Assembly: GCA_031213475.1 (NCBI GenBank)
Contig: JARUPZ010000026.1
Span: 7,316,200-7,380,199 of the forward strand
DNA: 64,000 nt
Origin: Nereocystis luetkeana
Lineage: Eukaryota > Sar > Phaeophyceae > Laminariales > Laminariaceae
Reading direction: 5' to 3'
How positions within the stretch are numbered: the stretch's first letter is position 1; each line of letters opens with the position of its first letter. This document shows positions 57,101-64,000 of the stretch, one piece after another. The notes under the pieces are model-generated. The model had not been told where the DNA came from. It did not search any database and worked only from the letters and a program-made list of their open reading frames with translations. Made by a program: the position numbers and the translations under genes.

Positions 57101-60100
57101 CGTTAGAGGTTCACCCTACATTTTCTGAGGCTCCTCACTTGAGGAGCTCCACACCTCACCCGAAAGTTGACTCCAGCGAAAAACGAATTGCATCCCCGTG
57201 AATAATCCCATGTCCCAATTGTACAAAAACGTATTTTTTCGAGACAAAATTAACATTCCGACGATTTTGGGTGAAGGAACTCCGTCATTCAGCAAACATG
57301 TTTCAGGAAACGTGCTACCTCTATCGTAGAACGCGTCTCTGCCGTTGCCGTTCTCTCTCTGCCCGCGAAGTGTAAGCGTAATGCCGTCACCGTGCCACCG
57401 ACAGTGGGGTGTGGGCGTGCAAACCGTTGTGCCAGGACGCCGAGGGAGCTGCGTCTGCCAGCAAAGGCCACTGCGCACCTCTCGAAAAGCGTTGCTCGTT
57501 GACGATAGAGGTCCACCCCCATGTTCCTGAGGCTCTTCACTTCAGGAGCTTCATACCTCGCCCGAAAACAGACTTCAGCGAAACTCGAATTGCATCCCGA
57601 TAAATAACCCCATGAACGACGTATACAACTACTACGGGGGACCATAGTTAATAGGACCTATGGTGTACATAAGAAACTATATATTTAACTATTTTTACGA
57701 ACAATATTTGGTCCTATTAACTATGGCCCCCCGTAATACCTCTTTCTCCGAAACAAGACTGGTCCCCCGACGATTTCGGTTTATGGAGCCCCGTCATTCT
57801 GAAAACAGCTTATCGGAAATGCGCTACCTCTATCGTAGAACGCGTCCCGACGTTGGTGTGAACCCCAGAGAAGCGTGAGCTTGATTTCATCATTGCCGCA
57901 GCGTCTCGTGTCTGATACCCTCCGCCATTGCCCGCTCCACCCACATGCCGTTGCCGACGCTGCCGCCGTTTCCCCCCCTCACCGATGCACGAGCTAATAG
58001 ATTCCCGATCAGCGTACTGCTCGATTTCCAGTGACGTTTGCCCTCCATATCATGCTGCTTCTCGAGCACAACCGCTGCTGTGTCGAGGTGGCGCCTGCTT
58101 ACGATTACGGGGGGGACGAGGTGGGTACGATGTGCGTGGCGTGCACAGTTTGGGTTGCTCGTAAGGCCTGGTAATCAACTACTGGGGATGTTGCCTTCAC
58201 CCTGTCCAATGTCACGTCTAGCTCCACCAGCGCTCGACTATCCCAGGCACGGTGACGGTGCCGGTAAAGCCACACACCTGTGGCAACGGTCGTGTTGATA
58301 CAACGACCACATGTTTCTGTTTATGTTTCGCGTGGTCTGGCGAAACGTATGGGAGCAGCGAGAGCGGGGTGTCAGCCGAATTCGAAAGTCGAAACAAATC
58401 GCATTGTCTCAAGAGGCTCTTGGAACCGTCTGGTCAATGGTCTGCCGCAGCAGTCGGGTATGTCGGCCCGGGAACCGTTTATGGCAAATGGTTCAAGCTC
58501 GCCAGCTTGACCGGAGAGTATGTGGTGCGGGAAAGTTGCTGGCTCGAAGGGAGCATCGGGGTCGTAGGCGGAAGGGGCACGCTCTGAATTGTTTACTTGG
58601 TGGTCTTGTAGGGGAGTGACGTGGCGTCGTGTTTGAGATATCTTTGAGGAACCCGCCAAGACGTGAATGCCACTGCGGCCCGCCTTTAGTAACTAATGAC
58701 TTCTTGACGAGCGGGTGCCTCAAGCTCGGCCATTGGCTGGCCGAGTTCGATAACTATGTCGCACATCCTGCGAGCCAGCCCTTTCATGGTTGATCAAACC
58801 TCTCGTTGGAGGTCGTCGTTGGTGTGCCGACGCATTCCTTTGCTCCAATTACGGTATGTGCCGTAGGTTGCCGTGCCTCCTGCCCAACGCGTTTCCTATT
58901 CGTCACATGTCGCTATCGCCCTCAAAGCATTTGCTTTGTAAAGAAGACACCAGAGGACACCTTAGGGCAGAGAAGACACCTTACAGTACTTGGTCGGATG
59001 TTGCGATTTTATTCCCGTGCGAAGGACGCCGCCCAAGCACGACGGACCCCGGTACGGTAAAGTACAGCCCACAGAAGGCTGTTGTTCGGGCATTCCGGCG
59101 CACTGCTGTCCATACACCAAAATCGCCTTACATTTTGACTGCAGGTTCCGCTCGGGGCGGTATCCATCGCTGATTCCTGTATAAAATGGCACGTTCATGC
59201 ATGCTCAACTGTCATTGTTGTGGTTGAACCCTTGCAGGACGTCTACCAAGCGTGTCGCGACTGGACCATCGCCATCTTCCAGCACGTGACTGAGAACGAC
59301 TTCATCATTCACCTTCTGGGCGACTCTATCTACACCCTCGGCAGGGCCCGCAGCACCGGCCCTAGCACCAATGGTGTTAGCCCCTCGCACGACACCACCA
59401 CGGACGGCGGAGGCCGGCGCCGAAGGACGAGAGGGCTTTCGGATTCCGATTCCCCCGGCAAGCCCCTTGGTAGTGAAGGGGAAATCTCAAAGCTGGCCGG
59501 CGAAACTGGTGCAGTTGAAGCGGGACGTTCGGGGGCTCAGCTGAGACATGGCTTGGGTGATGGAGACGTTGTGAGCTCCGTTGTTCCTGCCGGTGGGGTG
59601 TCTGCCGCTGGCGTCGAACCAATTCCTCTGCCAGACCCACCACGAAGGCGCCTGTTTTCTGCTGCGGATTACGACGACACACTCAACCCCGCCGCCGACG
59701 TCTTCGTGCTCACCGCCGGGGCCGCTGCGTTCGGATCCTCGCTCCCTTCGACTGTCCGTATCGTGTCAGAGGGATACGCGTCTGTCGACGAGGACAACGT
59801 GGAGCTGATCGTCGCCAGCGAAGACCTCGCGGGACTGTTCGAGCGAAACGACGTCGGGGATATACTGCGCGGCGCGGTCCTGTCCCCGGCCCTCGCAGTC
59901 GACACCTACTACTCGGCGGCGGTGTCGAACCTCTCGCCGCTCTTCAAGGTTCCGGTGGATGCCGTGCAGAGGGGTCGAGACTACGGGTTACCGACGTACA
60001 ACGATGCTCGCAAAGTGAGTCTCTCCCCGATGCGATGGCGAGGGGGGAAGGGTTGGAGTTGTCGGCCGATCGCGTAAGCGCAATCGCCGGCGAGAGCGAT

Positions 60101-62086
60101 AGTAGGGGCGCCGACGAAATGGTGCCATCCGTACCGTGCACTTTCGAGGCAGTACGGCAACTCGCGTGCGCCCTGGCTTAAGAAGGGATGTGACACTCCT
60201 TTCATACCTTGAAATAGTTGTAGCCGCACAGCGACACCCCACGTCGATTTCGTCTTCGTCGCTGCAAAAGTCGAGAGGTATGTTTCAGGTCAAGCGTTCG
60301 GGCTCAGGGATTTATCGAATCTCGAGACAGGACCAAATGTAGGTTCGGCGCTCTTTTGGTGGTTGAACGTCTATCCAAACCCTTTCGGCCGTCCAATTGA
60401 TACCCGTAGTTCAATAGCGATTGGTCTCTCCCCGCAGCGACGGAGTTCTTAACGATGAACACTATATTCAAGCCGCGAGCATCAACAACCTCCTTGCTTG
60501 TTTCCAACGAAAACCGTCAGGCGTATGGTCTCACTCCAGCTGCTGATTTCTCGGATATCACGGCAGATGCTGTCGTGGCCGCGCTAATATCCGACGCGTA
60601 TGGCGGGGACATCGAACGATTAGACGCTATCACGGGCGCGCTAGCCGAAGACAGCCACACGACCGCTGGTGGTATCTTCGGCGACCTCCTGTTCGAGGCC
60701 TGGGTCGATCAGCTATTCAGGACCATCGCCGGGGACCGACTTTTCCACTTGCACAGCAGGGTGATGGAAACCGTGTCGAACACGACGCTTTCCGACGTCA
60801 TCAACCGCACGCTGCACGTGACGGACCTGCCAATGTCTGTATTCGTGGTACCGAGCGTGACCGTGTGCGCTTCTGATTGCGTGACCGTGGGCGAGGCGGA
60901 AGTTAGCCTGTCGGGCAGTTTTTCCATCGCCTGGCAGGTGAGGCAAGGATAAACGACGCGTGCAGGCGCAACAGAAGCTCTACACCGCTCCCAGACACTG
61001 TTTCGAGAGCCCCAATTTGGGGGACAAAGCGCTCACATTTTGAGTGGTTTTCCCTCCTATCCAGGGCTGCATTCCTACACGAGTTAACCTCGGCCTATTT
61101 TTATTTACCGTTCGAAATGTGTTGACCCTAGAAACAATGGGATTCCTAGCGACATTGGTCAGTCTCCCAGTTGAGGAAACCCGTCAGTCATAAGCATTTG
61201 CCTTGTACAGGAAAACTGTGCTATCACTATGACAGCACGCTTCAGACAAGCTGCATGAAGAGAGAGGGACCGAAATTTGTGTGTGTGGGTTGACGAGCGG
61301 GTGGTGGTATCGTTGCGAGAATCCATGAAAACCGTGCGAGGTCGGCCAGCGTAGGCGTCGTGATGCACCTCGCCAAGTCTCAATCATCGTGGCTTGACTG
61401 TACCCAGTGGTTGGCTTATGCCCGGGATACGCTGGTCGTCGTTGCCGCCGTGACGGTTCGTGTAGGTGGCCTATTCTGATAGTTCCGGCGATGACACGTT
61501 CTACGATAGAAGTAGCACATTTCTGTAGAAACAAAATCCGAATGGCGGGGCTCCTTGACCCAAAACCGTCGGAACGCCAATCTTCTTTCGAAAAATGACG
61601 TTTTTTTATACTTTAGCCGTGGGACTGAAGCCAGTGTTCGGGTGAGGCACGGAGCTCCTCTGGTGAGGAGCCTCATAAACGTTAGGGTGAACCCCTGTCG
61701 TAGAACGCCACCGATGGTGACGACATTTACGGACGGTGGTATGTCGGGGTTCTGTTCTTAGATGTGGAGTCACACCGCTGTCATTCGGGTGACGAGGAAA
61801 CCTCCTACTTTCACAGGGAGGGGTGGAAGAGTAGATTGTCAGGCAGCATCGTGTGTAGTCTGGAGCATCTACCTTCGAGGGTGGATATCGTTTGCACTCA
61901 AGTCACGTCGTCCCTGTATCGATCGTAATCTGGGCGACGGCACCTCGCCTTTTATCAAATGCTTTCACGACGTCGCGTCAGGTGTTAGACGAGCAGGCAC
62001 TGTCCATAACGCTGAAAGCCAAGGACATCGGGGATGCGGGGATGCTGGCCATTGGATGGGGGGGGCACACGATGACTACAGCGAAG
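53976..62086 (+). CDS. Animal-type haem-peroxidase-like protein with DOMON domain, spliced, incomplete
   Basis: Joined exons are 53976-54137, 54817-54890, 55280-55676, [one exon not found], 58032-58120, 59238-60014, 60521-60937, 61982-62086; reading phases agree at every recovered junction except across the gap. The protein begins with a signal peptide and RNYSGAGNNIAFPSWGSAG, the usual start of this peroxidase fold. Fold motifs are kept (WGQ, TSYLDLDYVYG, EHNR, QRGRDYGLP), but haem residues are not: distal WGQLLTYD has Tyr for His and Thr for the haem-linking Asp, and proximal AAFGSSL has Ser for His. The end passes into a DOMON-like sequence (LSITLKAKDIGDAGMLAIGW). I infer a secreted or wall-associated pseudoenzyme. 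The 3' end is not identified. A decaying gene is the alternative, though exon frames are intact. Confidence 0.78.
54817..54890 (+). CDS. Peroxidase-like gene, exon 2
   Basis: 74 bases after acceptor CACACACAG. It encodes IRAVAGADYADNRFAPPGG and then DRPTA, equivalent to the R-x-A-P-x-x-Y-x-D-G..RP segment of the family. It ends in phase 2 at CGGCAAG before GCAAGG, a GC donor. No GT donor in a fitting phase is nearby. Confidence 0.75.
55280..55676 (+). CDS. Peroxidase-like gene, exon 3 (distal haem side)
   Basis: 397 bases. It encodes REVMTNLFSSS, WGQLLTYDISLT, FDVWCPAGTGSRDISFYRS and TSYLDLDYVYGRSEEEAG. The Gln of WGQ and the Asp after the missing His (a calcium ligand in relatives) are retained. 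The end at GGATG before GTGAGT keeps phase 0. The same donor recurs five more times just downstream. Confidence 0.78.
55646..55942 (+). repeat. 46-bp minisatellite carrying exon 3's splice donor, 6.4 units
   Basis: Units start at 55646, 55692, 55738, 55784, 55830 and 55876, with a partial unit from 55922. Each has CCTTCCGAAATACCGACGGC, then ACTTGGATG and GTGAGTCTTGCTTTCG. Only the fifth unit shows a base change (TTTTG for TTTCG). GACGGGAGTGC lies at both ends of the array. The unit spans the exon-intron boundary, so six GTGAGT donors occur in tandem. Confidence 0.92.
56172..56663 (+). mobile_element. MITE family 2, copy h, decayed, carrying a nested MITE
   Basis: The left end GTGCTACGGTATGCAGAGG, AGGCTCCTGACTTGACC and the right end GTTACCTGTATCGTGGCAC match the family weakly. 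The family 3 MITE at 56514-56601 sits where intact copies read GGGTTAAGGAACC. Confidence 0.6.
56514..56601. mobile_element. piggyBac-like MITE (family 3), copy I, nested in family 2
   Basis: Arms CCCCTTCAGGACTGTAGTCT and AGACTGTGGTTCCAAACG. Flanks are TTAT at the left and GTAA at the right, both one base from TTAA. Confidence 0.75.
57094..57332 (+). mobile_element. MITE family 2, copy i, 239 bp
   Basis: TTTTCTACGTTAGAGGTTC start and CTACCTCTATCGTAGAAC end. The interior includes TGAGGAGCTCCACACC and CCGACGATTTTGGGTGAAGG. It lies in the long intron of the peroxidase-like gene. Confidence 0.85.
57497..57841 (+). mobile_element. MITE family 2, copy j, interrupted by a family 1 MITE
   Basis: The left part ends GACGTATACAACTA and the right part resumes CCTCTTTCTCCGAAAC. 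Removing 57632-57737 and one TA restores the exact length seen in other copies between GTATACAA and CGAAAC. The right end CTACCTCTATCGTAGAACG is intact. Confidence 0.87.
57632..57737 (+). mobile_element. MITE family 1, copy 7, 106 bp, nested in family 2
   Basis: CTACGGGGGACC start, GGCCCCCCGTAA end. TA lies at 57630-57631 and 57738-57739. The surrounding family 2 copy shows the insertion duplicated only TA. Confidence 0.92.
58032..58120 (+). CDS. Peroxidase-like gene, exon 4
   Basis: 89 bases after acceptor GATTTCCAG. Its frame reads LHIMLLLEHNRCCVEV and ends AYDYGGDE, matching the family's LHTLFxREHNRxx..WDDE segment. The Arg of REHNR is Leu here. It ends at GACGAG before GTGGGT in phase 0. 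It needs one base from the missing preceding exon. Confidence 0.7.
59238..60014 (+). CDS. Peroxidase-like gene, exon 5 (proximal haem side)
   Basis: 777 bases, 259 codons. It starts DVYQACRDWTIAIFQHVT and reaches LLGD, matching the LYQxARxxxxAxxQxIxYxxYLPxLLG segment. A roughly 115-residue insert rich in Gly, Ser, Arg and Pro follows (about 59340-59655). The fold then resumes with YDDTLNPAADVFVLTAGAAA and FGSSL, where FRFGHSL is usual. QRGRDYGLPTYND is close to the end, with Tyr for the usual His. Donor AAA/GTGAGT. Confidence 0.82.
60521..60937 (+). CDS. Peroxidase-like gene, exon 6 (C-terminal helices, start of DOMON)
   Basis: 139 codons in phase 0. AYGLTPAADFSDIT, ISDAYGGDIERLDAITGALAE and FEAWVDQLFRTIAGDRLFH are standard for the C-terminal part of the family. 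The last 30 residues (VGEAEVSLSGSFSIAWQ) look like the opening strands of a DOMON domain. Donor CAG/GTGAGG. Confidence 0.82.
60998..61080. mobile_element. Very decayed piggyBac-like MITE (family 3)
   Basis: TTTGGGGGACAAAGCGCTCA and TTTTGAGTGGTTTTCCCTCC keep the centre of the element. The arms are mostly lost. It lies in an intron. Confidence 0.4.
61500..61708 (-). mobile_element. MITE family 2, copy k, in an intron
   Basis: Minus orientation. TTCTACGATAGAAGTAGCAC start; CAAAACCGTCGGAACGCC, TCGGGTGAGGCACGGAGCTC and GTAGAACG follow. The right end reads GGGTGAACCCCTGTCGTAGAAC. It is complete but shortened in the middle. Confidence 0.82.
61982..62086 (+). CDS. Peroxidase-like gene, exon 7 (DOMON domain)
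   Basis: 35 codons between acceptor CGCGTCAG and donor AAG/GTGAGA, phase 0 at both ends. VLDEQALSITLKAKDIGDAG followed by MLAIGWGGHTMTTAK has the W..I.I.L.A...G..AIG(F/W)....M pattern of DOMON domains. Joined to exon 6 it continues the same domain. The rest of the domain must lie in later exons not identified. Confidence 0.68.
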
Positions 62087-63513
62087 GTGAGAGGCGCGGC
62101 ACGGCGCCTTGGGGCAACGCCACGGTAGAAGCGGGCGGTTATTCTCTGAGCGCCTCACACGCTATGCTCAACCACACATCATGCGAAACATGACTTCGAA
62201 TATATGGTTGCGCTCAACCCAACCAATACGCCTGTGAGCTTATCGTCCTCTACCAGTATATGACAAGAGCGCTCGATACAGGTATCATGTCTGAGAGCTG
62301 TAGATATTGCGTACTCGAGGAGCGCAGCCGATCCGGCCTGGTTCGGACGAAGCCGTGCAACCTATACCGCGGGATGAGTGCGCAGCGATGCCTACGTCTT
62401 GCCGCACGTCTGGTTGCGATCGAGTTGGCCAGCCTCCAGACTCGTCGGTGCCGGCGAGTGAAGCCTGGCGGTATATTGTCTGCAGGCGGCGCAGCGGTGT
62501 ACCATACACCCCCGTAGTCCCTCCAACTGAAGCACCGCAAATGCGATCTAGATCCGGAGCTCCTGGTATTCGGAACTGTGGTGGCCGCTGACTTGGTGTT
62601 GTTTCGTCGTCTTGTGCTGTCGTCGAACGCAATTCGTAGGTGGCATATGTATGCTTCCACTAGTTTAGATTATAGCGACATGCTGGTCGCGTTTTAGATC
62701 TCCAGTTGGTCACGAACTATTGAATACTCGTCCTTAGAGACTATTTAGGTTAACGATAAAGCCGAGGGGACGAAACCTTGTGTGTGTTATCCTTGTGTGT
62801 CCTGGCGTGAGTGTTATGTATCCATAGGCGCTCATTCCGTAATCGCGGTGAACGGATTGATCGGAATGGAGTATCTCGATGGAAGAGAAACGTGGGCCCA
62901 AAGGTTTATGATGGCTGAACCCCGACCAAGGTGCTCCTCCTATTCGGTTGTAGCCCGAACTCCAATGTGTACAACTACGTCCTGTGGGTGTGCCTTCGCA
63001 GCCCGCAAGACGTTACGTCTGAGTGCGAGCGTGAACATTCCTCAATTCGGGCTGGTTGTAGGAGCATGACGCTTTGCCAACATTTGGAAAGCGGTAAACC
63101 AGCGGGCACATCTTCTTGCGTGCGACATCTCGAACGGTGCGCCTGTTGCTGGGCAGAGCCGTTTGTTCATGTCAAACTGGTCGCGATCGGTGTTGGATGG
63201 CGACGGTGGTGTTGTTACGTTCGACCGTGCATGTGTTGCGGCCGGAACTCCGTGGCTGGCGGTGTCGGGTCGGGGGTTAAAGGTAGGTTTGCAAAAGTCG
63301 GGACCGTTGTAACCAGATTGGGTATCGACCCTTGGTTTGGTAGTGGGCTCCACGTAACGAAGTAGCGCGCCGCTGGGTTTTGCTCGCCGCAAGGTCGCCA
63401 TGGCCGCCAACATACGTCAAGCGTGCTCCGATCAGATCCGGCCTGGATGGTTCAGAAATATGCCATATATCAATAATCCTACGTTTCATCGGGAGATCCT
63501 CGCGGCGAGATAG
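62087..63513. other. No identified exon
   Basis: The remaining part of the DOMON domain and the stop codon of the peroxidase-like gene should lie here or beyond. I found no exon with fitting phase and motif. No repeat of the families above is seen. Confidence 0.4.
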
Positions 63514-64000
63514 TCGTTCCACTTCGTCAACGTACATCGAGCGACTGTACCGGCTCCTCCGGTTATAATCGATGTCACGAATTACCGCCCCCCCCCCCAT
63601 TCGGAGCTACTATCCATATGCAAGAACACTCACGCCATGACCGGTTTTGGTAAGAGGATGCAGCCCACCCTCCAATCGGCACGTCAAACACCCCTCGGCG
63701 TTTCGCCCTTGTTCCAAAAAATTATCGGATTGGAGGCCGAAAACCCGGCCTGTTTCGTCTCAGCGATTGTACGGGATGCGAAGGGCTACGATTTTACGAC
63801 TACAGTCATGTACAACATGAGTACACCCCATCTCCGCCAAGCCACCTACACAATGCTTCGCTACCCCGCCCCCCTTCCTCCGTACCGATGCGCCGTCGCT
63901 CGTAATTTGTTGGATCTGCCGGTGCCTTACCCCCGAACGGCCTTCCCGCGCGGACAGGACTTCGTAATCTGTGAGGTTACGTCGGCGACCGGGGGAGAGT
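63514..64000 (+). CDS. Unrecognised open frame, cut by window end
   Basis: The frame has no stop from 63514 to the end of the window (487 bases). The first good ATG is at 63637, giving MTGFGKRMQPTLQSARQ and later FQKIIGLEAENPACFVSAIV and NMSTPHLRQATYTMLRYP. Composition looks protein-like, with mixed hydrophobic and charged residues. I recognise no family. It could be an exon of a gene continuing to the right or part of a transposable element. Confidence 0.4.

Noticed and set aside
62790..63069. Possible next exon of the peroxidase-like gene (IAVNGLIGMEYLDG)
   Set aside because: The acceptor at 62827 gives a stop in the phase required by exon 7, and DOMON similarity is weak.

Overview
This is eukaryotic nuclear DNA. 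It has one spliced multi-exon gene with GT/GC-AG introns, fused to a long stretch of nested transposable elements, tandem repeats and microsatellites. No operons, ribosome binding sites, rRNA or canonical tRNA genes are visible. The organism is inferred, not proven. An animal-type haem-peroxidase-like gene with introns of several hundred bases, RTE-like LINEs, mixed base composition and many MITEs would fit a stramenopile such as a brown alga.

Layout. 1-8 kb: gene-poor, with two MITEs, a 650-bp satellite built on a near-palindromic TACTCGGAGTA core (4.2-4.86 kb), and a head-to-head pair of tRNA-like sequences (about 5.0-5.13 kb). 8.2-10.2 kb: a MITE and a decayed RT-RNase H retroelement. 11-17.4 kb: four copies of a tRNA-headed SINE, piggyBac-like MITEs, LINE 3' tails and a long (GTT)n tract. 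19.5-26.1 kb: a minus-strand RTE-like LINE interrupted by a nearly full plus-strand RTE-like LINE, which makes a 1.4-kb-arm palindrome. 26.4-27.35 kb: a tandem array whose periods are multiples of three. 27.5-41 kb: SINEs, MITEs, a large degenerate CAATTG satellite with inverted arrays, and a duplicated repeat. 41-47.5 kb: broken relatives of the LINE. 47.7-53 kb: MITE copies in otherwise featureless DNA.

54-62 kb holds the only convincing host gene. It is a secreted animal-haem-peroxidase-like protein that continues into a DOMON domain. Seven exons were recovered with consistent phases, and one internal exon was not found. The fold motifs are conserved, but the distal and proximal haem histidines are replaced, so it looks like a pseudoenzyme. 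The 5' splice donor of exon 3 lies inside a 46-bp minisatellite, so the donor GTGAGT is present six times in a row. A truncated open frame of unknown function runs off the right edge.

The mobile elements explain much of the remaining structure, and their nesting identifies superfamilies. One MITE inserted into another restores its empty site if a TA is counted once (Tc1/mariner-like). Another MITE sits at TTAA inside a LINE tail and inside a second MITE (piggyBac-like).
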